This document shows, one piece after another, positions 1 through 14,500 of a stretch of 64,000 nt of DNA. The notes beneath the pieces were generated by a model. It was given only the letters and a program-made list of their open reading frames with translations. It made no database searches and was not told the DNA's origin. Where the stretch lies: assembly GCA_949130485.1 (NCBI GenBank), contig OX422205.1, positions 3,888,415 through 3,952,414 on the forward strand. Direction: 5' to 3'. A program made the translations under genes and the position numbers. The first letter of the stretch is position 1. Each line of letters begins with the position of its first letter. The DNA is from Agelas oroides. Taxonomy: Eukaryota; Porifera; Demospongiae; Agelasida; Agelasidae.

Positions 1-663
1 CAGCTGAGATGAAGAACCGGTTGACTGGTGAGTCACCGCAAACGGCTGCCGGAGTAGTCCTACAAGTCGCCTCGACTGACTTTGACTTTCCGAAGGCAAG
101 ACTTGAACTGTCACCAGACCACTGTTCCTCTGAACGTTCGTTTGTACTTAACTAGCCATTTTCAGACCTCTACTGGCAATTGCGCACGTGGCTTCAATCT
201 GATTGGTGCGTTTGCTTCTCGCCCGCCGTTCAACGTTCTGCGTCTGCGCATTGCAAGATCACATGAAACCACTGTAGCTCCCAACGAAAAAATCGAAGGT
301 GCTCCGATTTCAAATCTGTTATACTAAAACTAAGTATCTATAAAAACCGGACTATAAAAGTTGGTGCTACAAAGCTATTTTCAGTCAATTCGTCTTGGAC
401 TTGAAAGGGTTAAGTGCCAAAAATTGGGCGCAGTTCGGTTCAAGTGACTTTTGAAGCTTCGCTACGAAACTAGTGATACTGATGGATTTCACTTGATGTA
501 TCTTGTGCAAAAATGCCTGGACCAATCAAGTTTATACCTTTCAAGAGACTAAAGACGCTGAGTAGTTAGGAAGCTGCGCGCTGTGATGAGCATCAGTTTC
601 GTGCTAAAATCAAGGTGAATACTTGAGCCGTTTTCGAGTTATCGTTGCTTGACAAGTGGTCTG

Positions 664-882
<219 letters not shown>

Positions 883-1082
883 CGAAAAATGGCACTTCCG
901 CTACCGCACACTTTTGCGTTTAGCTGTCTTCCGCGTGGCTTTTGGCCACTTATGAGTCTTGCTGATCATAAAGGCACTCAAAGAGGACGTCTGGGCGCTT
1001 AAATAAGCTTTTAGCATACTTGTGGTGAAGTTATACGGCTTTTGCTTAAGTATTGCATATATTGCGCGTCGGCGCCATCCCT

Positions 1083-1463
1083 ACATAGAGAGTCTGTCAC
1101 GCCGTGGATGGTCCCCCCTCAAAAATGGTCCCCCCGGACCGTCCGTAGCAGAATAAATGGTCCCCCTTGACCGAATATCGGCATCTATCGACTATTGTCG
1201 TAGGCCCTCTGCGATAGGTTGTGACATGGAGACGAAGGTTGAACTACTTGAGAAAGCTATCTCGATGCGTAGTAGACTGCGTAATTCACATTTGTGACTT
1301 GAAATAGTGAAGTGGAGGGGGGGGACCAATTATGGCGAGGGGGGACTGTTTACAGCGCCGTAGATGGTCCTAGGGGGGACCATCTACAGTGCCATGGATG
1401 GTCCGGGGAACCGCTTTTGGGGGGGGGCCACTTATAGTATGACAAGTCTACCGACTCTCTGAT
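1083..1463. mobile_element. putative MITE with GGTCCCCC sub-repeats
   Basis: The ends resemble an imperfect inverted repeat (tagagagtctgtcacg near 1085; the complement of gtctaccgactctctga near 1445-1461). The interior contains several direct and inverted copies of ATGGTCCCCC. It has no coding capacity. The ends are not exact, so the element boundaries are approximate. Confidence 0.4.
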
Positions 1464-2117
1464 ACAATCCTGTCTGGCTACTTAGAATCCAAGCCCAGAA
1501 GTAGCCTCGTCCCCGGCGCGCGCGAAAAACGGAGAAGCGCCTGGTACACACTGTTTGCGCATGCGTTTAATCTCCCCAAGATGTGGGGACTCCGGACTAT
1601 TTTCTGATTCTTCCGTGTCATGTGACGTCAGAGTTCGGACTCGATATAGTAAACTTGTCAGGATAATATAATGGCGTGTAATGAAAGTTGGGATTTTCAG
1701 CAAGCGATTTCTCAAGCCCTTCACTGCTTCAGCGACTTGCGACCCCAAATATGGTTCTCTAAACTTTCAACTCTCCGCTTGCACTTCGCACACATGAGAT
1801 TCGGTAAGCCGTCGTCATCGTTCAACGTTATATCCAACGGAGCGCTTATCCTTGATGCTAGTCTTTACTGGCGAGCTTTTTTACCAAACAATGCTACTCT
1901 ATGGTGGCTATAAGCCACAGAGGATCCACAGAGGATCCGCAAAGGCGGCACACCGATGCCATTTCGCTAACTGGGCCACGTCGGGATGTTTGCTACTTAA
2001 ATTTCGTCAGAGCACACGCCCCTAAACAGTGTAAACGTCATAAACGTGAGCAACGCCATTTTTAATTAACCGGAAGCGCATCAGTGTGCACCAGGCGCTC
2101 GCCGGGTACCAGGCTAG

Positions 2118-2210
2118 CCCAGAAGGTATGAAGTTCAAAAGAATAAGCTATTCTTTTGAACTTCATACCTTCTGGGATGGAATTTTTGGAGTCCAAAAAT
2201 TCCATCCCAG
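2118..2210. repeat. two overlapping perfect palindromes
   Basis: Arms 2118-2145 and 2149-2176 (28 bp, 3-bp spacer) are perfectly complementary. Arms 2172-2190 and 2192-2210 (19 bp, 1-bp spacer) are also perfectly complementary. The two hairpins share the bases at 2172-2176. A partial further copy of the second arm follows at 2213-2229. Confidence 0.95.
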
Positions 2211-2522
2211 TTCTTCCAAAAATTCCAGCAACAAGGCTATGAAGGTGTAGCCTCGATTCGTAATGCTGAATAGCAAGGTACTCACTAAATCACACCCCAT
2301 AGACAAACACTGTCAACCAAGAATACATAATTTTTGTCATCAATGTTGGTAGCTAGTAACCACTGGGCAATACTGGTGAAAGTTTCCTCCTTAGCTCATC
2401 GACAAACGTGCATAGTCTCGGAACCAGATCGAGAGGGCCTGGGGATCGAACGAGACCAAAATCTGCGCGCAGCGCGCGCCGCACTAGTCACAGCAGTCCC
2501 AACCGACAGCTGGGACACAGAC

Positions 2523-5500
2523 ATGGCCGACAAAACTGAGCCCAGTACTGAGCCCGACGAAACAGATCCCTACAAAACAGGTTCCTACAAAACTGATCCC
2601 TACAAAACTGAGCCCGACGAAACTGGACCAGATGAAACGTCTGATACGAAGTTATTGGAAGAGAAGGAGGATTCTATTGAGGATTTTACAGAGGAGGAAG
2701 ATACTTCCACACTTGTTGTAAAGGAGAAAGAACAGGAGGCTGATGAGAGCGAGTGTAAACCCGGTTCAGAGCCAAAGTTCCGCCTGTACAGATGGAGATG
2801 GTTCATGTTGGCAACTCATCTCCTTCTGAACATCAGTAATGGCACGGTATGTTTGGGAGCTACCCCATGTAGGGACAGTGGCGGATTTAGGGGGGGTAAG
2901 GGGGGTGCAAATGCACCCCCCTTTGGCGGCTAGTAGCGTATTTTTGCGTACATAACTGCACGAGTCCATCAAATGATTATGCAGCAGTGGCATGCAGCAA
3001 CAACAACCAGGCACAGTTACACAGTTCCTTACTGATCTCCAGACGTTTGACTAGGCCTAGAGTTGCTTCGAGATATTCAGTTCGGACTTCCAGCTATTTT
3101 AAACAACTCACTAGCTAGCTACCAGTCAGTACTCAATACTCAGGTCAGATAATAATTACGTGTGTCATGAATGCATTCATGTGACCAGAAGTGGGCGTGG
3201 CAACCCAAAAATTTTCGGCTGCGCTTCACATGCCAGTGGCTCAACTCCCCTTTCTAAATTTCTAAATCCGCCACTGAGGGAGTGACTATTGGTTGGGTGA
3301 TTTGACATGAAAGTTGGGGTTCAGGGAAGGGACCACTAGAGTTGGGGTAGTTGATAGCACTTGGTTGAGCTTCTGGACTAACAGCTACATATATAAGCAA
3401 ATTTGTATGTGTAGTTACCTACCTCTGGTGAAAATTGCATTTGGCAACTGACACAGACTATGAAATTCTAGTCCAAGCAGGCACTCTCAGATTCAGCCAG
3501 TCAGTGAGCTATTGCACTTTTCTGCACTGTTTACATGTACAAGAAAAACACAATGTAGACTATTATTGTAGTCCTGTATGCTTGTAATCTGATTTGTTTC
3601 TGCTGATTTCTTTTCTGCAGATGTGGCTGACGTTTGCTCCCATTCCAGACTATTCTGCAGCATTCTATGGTGTTTCCCGCAGTGAGGTGGACTGGTTCTC
3701 TGTTGCATTCTTTGTTGTCTCGGTTGTAGTGGGATTTGTGGGCATATTCATTCTGGACACTTGGGGACTCAAGATATCTGTAAGTTCTATGTGACCACAT
3801 TTTCACTATAGTTTGTAGAAAGACTGCAGCAGCTGAATACATGTAGGTGCATAGAATAAAGTTTTGATATCCAGTTGGAGTTTAAAAAGAAGACCCCTGA
3901 AAGGGCTTGAGAAATGTTCTTGCCACTGAGCCCAGAGTAGAGAATCAGAACACAAGCTGCATGTGACATTACCTAATGGCCTTACTTGCCTTCAATTTGA
4001 GATTGCATTGATTACCGCCAAGCTTTCTGACTCAAGTACATAACTAATGCTAATGTACTGCTTGATCATTATATATAAGTGACTTCTCTCTCCCTGTGTC
4101 TCGTAGCTTTATCTTGGTGCTGGATTCAACTTGGGTGGTTCAGTCTTACGCTGTCTCAGTAGTGCCCACCCTGTTGTGTGCTCTTCGGTGTATGGAAAGT
4201 CAGGGTATCTTGTAGCCATGCTGGGGCAGATTCTTTGTGCATGTGCGCAGCCGTTTCTCCTCTACTCTCCCACAAAGCTAGCTGGTGTCTGGTTTGGACC
4301 CAAAGAAAGAGCAACATGCACAAATTTGGCCTCACTCGGTGAGCAAAATGAAGTCATTCATTTCTACCTTAATTGGATGCTATTGATGTGTTGTACCATT
4401 TCATTTGCTCTGCTCCAGGAAACACTCTTGGACTGGCAACAGCTCTTCTTGTCTCCCCCAACATTGTCACTACCACCCAGAGACTACCCACACTGGTATG
4501 AGCCCATTCATTAATTAACACTCTAGAGTATATATCTCTCTATACTTGTTTGGTCCATGGTTGGTGGTCAGCTGGGGCATGCTCGATTGCAGTATTACAG
4601 TGGTTAATAATCGAAGTGCAGCTGAAGTGTTTAAATGTAACTATAAAATTAATTTGACGCGTACAAAATTAATGGAGGAGTCTGGTCAAAAAAGATAACT
4701 AGAACACAATTATTGCCAAACGCCTTAGCGTGAGGCTCATAATCGCGCAGGCGCGGCGGGCACTAGTGGGGTCTTAATCTGAGGTTGTACTTGTATGTCT
4801 GTCTGTAACTGGTTTACGATTGAAATATATGGGTTTACGCATAGTTCATGTATCTTTCTGACACATGGCACTCAAATATACTTGCCGCTCAAGGTGCCAT
4901 CGCAATGGAGGACTCGGAGGATAAAGATGACGGCAGGCTAGAGAACGAGTCCAGAGATATGGAAGATGGTTAACTGCTCAACAAAGGGATGAAAGACAAC
5001 AGGATAACAGCGACAGGAGACGACTTACGCGTCAGAACCTGAGTGATCCACTTCGCCCGCTCACCCGTCAACGGGATAGGTGGAGGATAGCGCGGCGTTG
5101 CAGTAGGGAGACTCCAGAGCAGAGGTGTTGAAGCTGAAGTACATTGCAATCAGCAGTATACCATACTCGAGCTAGAAGAAAAAGGCTCAGATTCCACGGG
5201 AAATATGAAGCGTACAATTTTGGAAAAAATGGTCTAGCGGGATCGAACGTACGAATGATAGAGAACATGCTATGAACACACAGCCAACGCTGCCTAGCTC
5301 TCCTGGCCATTTGCTATAGCTTACAAAAGGTCCAATTTTCATAGCTATTATACTCCCCGAGATACGAGCGCTTTTGCAAGTGCCCTTGGGACCACTTTCA
5401 GCAGTGAGCGATTTTCAATTGTTGGTACAAATATGGGCAGAACGTCAAAAAACTCCGTAAATTTCTGTACACATTCTTTACCACTTTGACTGCATGCTAT

Positions 5501-8500
5501 TCGTACAACTAAGTGCTACTAGCAGTACAAAGCATGTTATGGCTGAGCAAAATCGCAAAACTGTTCAGTAATGTGCCAGGATTTTCCGGGAATTTTGCAG
5601 AGTTGTTGCTGTAGTCTCATTAGGGGTGACTGGTAATGGTTGCCACCTCCAAGGTCCACATGGTAAATCACTGGACTCAGCTTCTGTACAATGGTGCCAG
5701 GCACTCACTTAGAGTTATGACGGAAATTACAAACCATAACTGGTGATCCAACAGCAAGACTCCGGAGTTTTGCATGCCTGTCGTGCTGTTTCTTCTGGGT
5801 GGCTTGCCGTGATGCTATGAGTTCTTTGCGGTCTGGTTTGAGCAAGAACCGGGTTCGCACTTGTCTTTGCAGGAACAGCTCACTTGGTGAGGCATCTGTT
5901 GTTGCATGAGTAGCTTGATAGGTGAAAAGAAACTCTGACAAGTGGTGGTTGTGTCCAGCCCACTCCACCAAAAGTAGCTTCTGACAATTGCTTTCATTCG
6001 TGTGACTCCCATGTGAGTCTCATGGAGGGACTTCAACACCTTGACTTGCAGCTTTTCTGAGACAATAACTCAAATCCCCCACATAAGGCATCCACTCTCT
6101 GTTCCAGTTTCATTTTGCCGAGTCTTGTAGGGTTTTAGAGAGTCAGAAACCTGTTGTGGCCAGCCATTCTGCACATAGGTAAACACCTTACCCAATGTCT
6201 TATCTTGATGGGTGGCTGTCTGGATATCATGGAAGGTGACTGGTAGTGCTGCAGCTTGTCCCACATTGAACACACTGACCTCATGGACAATCGATCGATG
6301 GTAATAGAAGTCTGGACAGACCGTCTGCATTGCAATGGTCCTGGGTTGATTTATACAGAGTGGATGCCTTATGTGGGGGATTCGAGTTATTGTCTCAGAA
6401 AAGCTGCAAGTCAAGGTGTTGAAGTCCCTCAATTTATAGAACCACTTTCCTCTGGCTAAGGTGGCAGACAGGTCATCAGGCTTCGGCAATGGATACTGTT
6501 CCACAGAAAGGACTTGGTTTACGGTGACCTTATAATCACCACAGATGCAGAATCGACCGTTTTTCTTAGGAACGGGAACGATTGGTGCTGCTCGTTCGCA
6601 ATGGGAGACTTGCTCGATTATGCCTTGTTCCAGAAGATCAAACTCCTTCCTGACGGCGGCTTGGGTTGTGAATGGTACTGAGCGGGGATAGAATCTGGGT
6701 GCTGGTTGAGGCTGTACTTGCAGCCGGGCCTTGTCAATGAATGGCTTGACAGTGCCCAATTCGTCTGTAAAAAGCTGCTGGTGTCATTTCACCAACGTGT
6801 TCAATGACTCTAATCGGCTAGTTCGGATCGATGCGATCTTCCCCCAATCCAGTTGGAGGTACTTTAACCAATTCCATCTCTTCTTGGCTGCCATACTTCA
6901 CTGCTGCCCAACAACTTCCATAGGCTCCTCTGTATATGTCTTGAGGACGACAGCGGATTCCTTCGGCTTCCTTCAACTCCGGGAACAGGGTTCTCCTAGT
7001 GTGGTCAGAGATAATAGACATGGCGGCTGCCGTGTCCAGCTCCATCTTGAATTGCTTCCCATTGATCATTGCTGTCACATTGATGGGCCCAGACAAACGT
7101 TCATTTAGTCTGTACAAGTGGTATTCCTCAGCACTACTCGCTTCCGTGTCCAACAGTCGGGGATCGGTGGCTTCTTGTGTCAGATCACTACACTTTCTTT
7201 CTCTAGGTCCATGTCAACTCTATCTGTGAGATTGCCTCGACAGTTTCCCTTACCAACCTTTGTGCAAAAGGAGTTGACTACAAACTCAACTGCATTTGGG
7301 TTGTCATGGATACCTCCTCTTTGTCTTTGGCAGCCAAAAAACTGCTCGAGTAGGTCTTGGGACAGCCTTCTGCTGAGGAATACTTTGACTCCAGGAACCG
7401 TAAAAAGGTACTGTGTCAACTCAACAAGTGTTACAAAAGAGACCAATAAAAATAATGATATGAAACTCTCAATTACAAAGCTTTGACAATCATGTTGTTA
7501 CTTTTGTATGATTACCTGTTATACGGAGGCCATATTGAGTCTTAGCACTAAGAATCATCATCAACTTCTTCTCTATCCCACTGCTTCATGCACTCCTCCC
7601 ACTTATCAAGAAAACCTTACACTCAACCACTGAAATTTTCCACTGACATAATCTTGTACAACATTCTAATAATAAATACAAGTAACATACTTATATATGT
7701 ACCTTAAATTTGAAGTTACCTCCAGAATGGTATGGTGACTTGAATGGTTCCTGGAATGCTTACCACTGTTAAAGTCACCTACGTTTAGACAGTCGAAAAA
7801 CTTGTCAAAATACTCAACAAATGTGGCAGTTTTGCTCTGCTTCTGATTCTGCTGTGAGCCTCAAGACTGTAGCCACAGAGTTGCTGTGTACCTATTAATG
7901 TGGAATAATTATTTTGTTCTTGAATATGATGGTATTATTGAAATTAAATAACAGCCAACAAGGTGAACACGCATCTTTGAAAAAGACGTAAGAAAAACAT
8001 GTCTCAGCACTAAGAATCATCAACTTCTTCTACTTGTTGGTGAATCCATCCCGAACGATAGACAACCCTGGTGCCTCTTTTGAAGCACTACTCCCTCCAG
8101 TATACAAATCCTGCAGATGTTTCCAGGAGATGGGCTTTCCATTGTTCTGTGCGTATTTAAACAAACAACACAATGTCATGTATTTCAGTAATGTAATGAT
8201 GTCTCCCACTTATGCTCAGTGGGTGGGGTATAGCGCGAGACTACGTTAATGTTAAACTTTGAACTCGTAACACTCACCCACAGCCGCCTTGCTTTAGATG
8301 ACCAGCAGTTCCTCACTGTCTTCATCAAGTGTGGTGGATCGGAGAAGAATATACGTATCTTGCCTCTCTCTTGTGTCCGGAATATTTACCTTGTACAGGA
8401 CTGAGCCGGGCTCGGGTGTTGGGCCATGCAGCTGTAGGAAACAGCAGTTTGGTGAAGCTCCATCCTGCCTCTTTCGTTCTTCAGCATCACACACGTCAGG

Positions 8501-11500
8501 ATGACTCACATGCTGTTGCTCTACCCTCTTCAGAAAACTTGACCTTGGCTTGAAAATAGTGAGTATAGCCTCTCAGTGTACGTTGTGAGGGGAGTTGAAT
8601 GATTACAGAGGATCTGAGCATGTCACATGCACCACTGGAGTGGTAATGCAGGTAGATAGCCCACTTGATCAGTAGCGGGTGCCATCGCATTCCACAAGAG
8701 TCTTTCTGTCGAGCTACCTCAAGCTGTTGTTCAGAGAACACATATGGAAATGAGCCTGGGGAGTTGCGTGATGCTACTTCGCAAGTGTGCTGCTCTACCA
8801 ACTGGGTCAGGTCAGAATGCATGTGATCATCAACAAGGTGAACTATGGACTCAATTGCTGCACGTAACTTTCCCTCCACATTTACAAGGTTTTTGGCTGC
8901 ACTTATGTGCAAATGACTAAGCACTGTAGCTACGTAGCCCTAATGGCAAGCTCTTCCTTTGTGAGGCTCTTGAAGTTGGTATGGCTATGTGGATCTGTCC
9001 TTGCCTGAAGTGAAGTGCACACAACCATGCCATGGACATTCAATGTTACAGGAAATAAATATATGTATAGCTCCATACCCAGGATTAGAAACAAAGTCAT
9101 GTGTGCTCGTATGGCTCCGTATTGAGTATGAATTTTTACAAAGTGACAGTTATGATGACAAATGCTTCTGCACTTTGCTAAGAAGCACCGATAAAAAGGA
9201 AACTCTGACATGCACTCATGACTGCTGTGGCTCCCAGGTACGTATAGTAGGTGTTGCATATATTTGCTGTTGGAGACAAAGGCTGTAGGTGGTACACAAA
9301 TACATCTCTATATGAAACCATTTCTTGCAGCCAGAGCGCTCTATCCACTTTGTGTTTAGTAATTCTGGCATTCTACAAATCACTAACAACACAAATCTTC
9401 CAGTTTCTTCGGTTGAGGGTGACGTTCATTCTCTTGCGACTCCATCGAATCCCAATCCATCTGACATGCACTCATGACTGCTGTGGCTCCCAGGTATGTA
9501 TAGTAGGTGTTGCATGGTGCCAAATATATTTGCTGTTGGAGACAAAGGGTGTAGGTGGTACACAAATACATCTCTCTGCAGTCAGAGCGCTCTATCCACT
9601 TTGTGTTTAGTAATTCTGGCATTCTACAAATGCAATAAACTGGAACGTTCTCGACTGTCAATTTGACTTGCCTCTTTATGCCTCCCGTCAGCCACCTTCA
9701 TTGGTAACCCCTTTGTGCAATTCAAGACAAGTACTCTAGGTATGCTATGAGAGCTTATAGCACCCTTACACAGGTGGGCTCAGATTCTTGACGCACCTTG
9801 CAACTCAAACATATACCACTAGAACTCGAAAACTGATCAGTATTACAGTGCACTAATGCTTATACAGCTGAAAAACAATGAGCAATGAGCAATGCAGGTA
9901 CAACACCCACAGTTTCTGCCGGCCCAAACAACCACACCAACGAGTTTGTTAGTATGAAGGGCAAGCGTCAAGAGAAGCATTCATGGACAGCAAAATGTGA
10001 ACCTCCCGAGTACATGTATTTGGGCTGCGCTAGATGTCTCAGTGGATAAGTTCGTGTAGGTATCAAGCTTTTTGATTTCAATTAATGACAGAGGGTTTCC
10101 TTCACTTCTCGTGATAAAAGAAACACCGGATGGTCATCCACAGCGCCATGTGCTATCATTTATACGGTACCAAATTAACAGTACCTAATTACAGATAATG
10201 TACTCAGTCTAAGTCCTTGGGATGTTACATCCTTCCCCCTCTAGCTTACAACAGTCACATAAACCTGTCCGATGGTTGTCTTGCATGTGACAAACGACGA
10301 ACCGTGGGGGGAGTGTCAGGATTCGGTGAACCAGTTGCGGTAGCTGAAGTGACCCCATCGGCACTGCCTTGGCTTGAACTTAATTGAGGTGATACCAGTG
10401 CGTCTTCATCAAGGGAGGCATTCGCCTCAGTCTCATGCGTTGCGCAGAAATATTTACCAAGAAAGTGTAATAATTTGGAACGGTCAAAGATGCAATTGAG
10501 AATAAAAGATGGGAAATCAGTTGTTCAGATTACAATTTTGAGAACTTGGTATAAATTGATGGCAAGTTGCATATGTGGCGATGGATGGATCGACTGTCAT
10601 GCAGTCGCACTTTGAATGACACCTGTCCCACTGCCTTCTGCAGTACTCCTGGCAACCATTTCGGTCCAACCCCAAAGTTTCGAGTGTACGCAAAATCTCC
10701 ACATTGCAGTTTGCGTTGATGTGGCTTGTGTATCATGACATTCGTTCTGGCACTTATAAGTTACAATATTAACAACAGATACGTAATGTACTCAGTCGAA
10801 GTCATTGGGATATTACAGAGAAATGATATTTGCCTCTGGCACAGGTAGGGCCGTTTTTTCCAAGGGAGACTGAAACTTCAAGGAAAAAGTGGTCTTGGCT
10901 GACCAATTTTTCGGAAATTGAAATCTCTTTGAAATACTATTCCAAAGCAGTCAAAATCACATAAGGCACAGTATTATATTGATTTATGAACAGTTCACAA
11001 GCACAAAAGCAATGTGAAAACAGATAAACTAGAGATGTGTTGAGAGGCATGTTATGTTTGAAGCAGCCAATATAAAGCATAGTATAGCGAATATTTTACA
11101 TATATAAGAGCAATGTGAAAACAACTGAAAGAATTAAGCAGTTCAAAAGTGATGGGAGAGAAGAATTGAAAATGAGTACTATATTTTACGTCTGGCTGCT
11201 GGGACATTGCTCTGTACGTAGGTCTGCTTCTGTTTAACTGGTTTTTTTTAGATCTTTCTTTTTGACACTGCTTGCATATTGTAGTTGATCGTTAAGGTGG
11301 CGGGGTACTGTTCTGTGCGTACGGCGCGCGCGTAGCAATGAATTAAGATACTGTAATTCCTAATTAAACGTATATATGCGCATGTACTATTCACTTTGAA
11401 CTTTGAACTCAGCCGTTACGGTGCTATAGTTATCGAACTTTTTTGTAACCAAAAATAAAGTCGTGGAGACGGATTTACAACTAGCGAAGACGGTTAAACT

Positions 11501-14500
11501 ACGCAAAAATACCATGCGAAGGGCGACTCGAAGCAGTTTTTGCGATATCGCCTTCCGTTGCAACGTTGTTTCAAGGAAATTTGGTAAGACAGTAAGTTTT
11601 TCTAGTTCAAAACTTTCCATTTCGAGTACCATTTACCGTAGCGGCAAAAACGTTTCGAGCCGCCCTAGAGTTTATTAATGCGCATATCCAACAGCGAGAT
11701 CAAGTCGCTGGCAAACTTCGTACTGTAGATTTTTGGTTAATAGTCTGCGGAGACACTCGTGTGCTTACTGTAGCTACAAAGTGAGCTATTTCCACAGTTT
11801 TTCCTGTACACATTCACTACCTTCCCTGCTTCATATTCAGTAGCTTTTGTTGTACTGGGATGAATTCTGTACGAGAAATTTTGTGTTGATATATTTCATA
11901 AACCACGCCCACCGGGACTATCCCGCCACCTTAACCACAGTGTCTGGGCAGTAATATTAACTTGCTCACTGCATGTCAAATTGGAACGAACATGCTCCTT
12001 GCCAAAGACTTCGGTGTGTCTCAAGCCTTTTTCTGCTGTTAGCAAGAGATCCTGAAGGGTTGACTCACAGGTGAACCTGTTAATCATTGAATACTGTTTT
12101 TAGGTTCCACCAAGAGTTGAACTTCTTTTCGTGTTGTACCGTAGTAAACTTTGGACATCTCCATCAAGAAGGATTCTAACTCTAAAAGTGAAAGGCTGCA
12201 TTACACAGCATTGTTCACGCTTTACCTTTGAAATCACTTGCAGTTGGCTTACTTCACTTTAGCCTCATTCCCAGGCCCGAAGAGGAAGAGTGAGGACCAG
12301 GCTTCATACTTTGTTTGAATAACCCAAGGAGGAATGTTACAATTAAATGAAAAATGTTATGGGAGAAAAACAGAAGCATAAGCACCTCTGACAGGTAGCA
12401 TGGAACATGCACCACCACCCTGAAACCCAAACTGAAAAGTTTCATTGTCCTCATCTCAGACACACACAAAATAGACATACATGAACACACAGACACACAC
12501 AAAACAGTAACTAGTAACCAACAACACTTTCTGCAAATCCATTGAGCATTGGGGCGAGCGACACCCAAAAACTCCCCAACCGTACACCTGGGGCTCTCAG
12601 GTCAAGAAAGCCATCAAGTTCAGCTGCCGCTCGTAGGAATATGCTAGCCGTCGTTGCTCTTGATATATAGCAGTGGAATCCGACTGAAGTAGTTGTACTT
12701 CTGTGATGTCGGCCAATAAAAGGATGTCTGATAGTGTTAGCTGACCATGTGTGCTCGGAAGCTGCCACCTCTGTCATCTTTAATCAGGTGTTCTTAGGCC
12801 CCCTGTGCCAGGGACTTCTGGAGTGGATGAATCAGTGTTGAGCACCGTCAGTCTAAGGATCAAAACTTTCTCTCCGGAGCTGCCACCTCCAACGTCCGAG
12901 CTAACCTACTGTACACGTGTTTATGGTAGTCTGAATCTCAAACAAATCTCTCGGCCAAAGATTGTGTGTGGTTACGTTTGTTTTGTCTTGGAGGACCTCC
13001 CATGAGGGGTTGGTGACAACCTTCTGGTGGCAAAACTTCAAAATTTGGACACATCCTTGGCAATTTCCCTTGCTGGCTTCTCAGCATGGCCCCCTCTCTC
13101 TGAGCACTCCAACCACTCCCTAAAAATTAGCATCTGGCGATCCTTGTCAACGTCATATAGTGTATTGTCCCTGGTGCCTCTTTTTGATTTGGCTGCAGCG
13201 TCAGCCTCGTTAATGTGGCCAACGTCTTCAAAAGAGGCATGTAGGGTGCCATCGGTGTTGGCTTCCTTGTGTGACGCTTGTTTTGCAAACAGCCCTTCAA
13301 TTGTTGCCTGTCCTCATATATAGCTTCCTGCCAATGACTGGAGGGGTCTTTGGTTTCAGGGAACAGTTGTGGCGTTTTTGATCAAAAGGTGTCATTCTAG
13401 TCCTGTGATTTTGACATGTTATGCATCAAAATGATTCCGCAATTTCTCTGTACCTTTGCCGGGCACCTCTCAATAGAGCAAATTTGTGGTGGACGATCTG
13501 GTCCAACACGCATCTTCTTTCATCTGGTCCAACACGCATCTTCTTTCATCTGGTGGACATCTATAGATATTTGTACTACAATTAATCTGGCCTTGTGTGT
13601 TTATTCTGCAGTGTTACTAAAGTACATTTTCTGTCAGCATCTTGAGCTGTTCCATCTTAATTCTTATGAATGTAGTTGCTTACTGTGACCTATCAGATGC
13701 ATAATCAATTGTTGATTTTTGTGTAGTAATTTCTATCTGCATAGTGAGGAGATGTGGGCCAATTTACAATGCCTATATGTACAGCATGTCCCATCCCTTG
13801 AATTGAACAGATGACAGATGCATGGCTTTGGGGCTGCTAGAACTGGAGCTGCCACTATAGGTAGAACTTTGTCGGGTTATCAGGGCATTGATCAGATGAG
13901 TGAATATCACTCAAATGAAAGGCTATAGAGAGTTGAATATAACCTTGACCAGCGTAAGTCCTTTGTCTGGGCTACCTGACGCCGGTAGACACAGTCGTAT
14001 TGTGCCCATGTTATTCCATCAAAGTCTCAGTAGCGCTTTATGATGGTAGCCTGATAGGCCATGAACTCAGGCACCATCTGTGGGTATTCCACACACCCGC
14101 CATTGCTGAATAGCATGAGAGCCACAAGAGGATGTCGGTCACGGGAGCCACTTTCCATCGAGGCCAAGCCAGGGTATTCCTGGATGCCTCCTCCTCATCA
14201 CACAACACCATCTCCGGCATTAGCTCCCTCATTCCAGGCAAATAATCTTCTGAGCCAAGCTAGCGTTGCTAGTTGCAGCACTACACCTATAACATCTACC
14301 ATGTCCTGCCCTTCACTTGCAAGTAGTGTTTTCAAGCAAACCTAAAATATGTGAAAGGAAGAACTGCGTCATACCAGTAGCAACGTACTGAACTAAAGGT
14401 AAAATGTGCAGCAACATTATAGTAGGAGTGGTAGGTTGAGAGGTAAAAGAAAAAATAATTACTGCCGAGGACATTCTTACTGGATTGTTCTGACAACTTG

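Noticed and set aside
2334..2522. N-terminal extension of the transporter from ATG 2334
   Set aside because: The frame is open but the sequence has no conserved features; the ATG at 2523 has better context and fits the family's short acidic N-tail. Kept only as an alternative.
10020..10070. Possible tRNA-like A box (tgtctcagtggataag)
   Set aside because: No B box at proper spacing and no cloverleaf seen.
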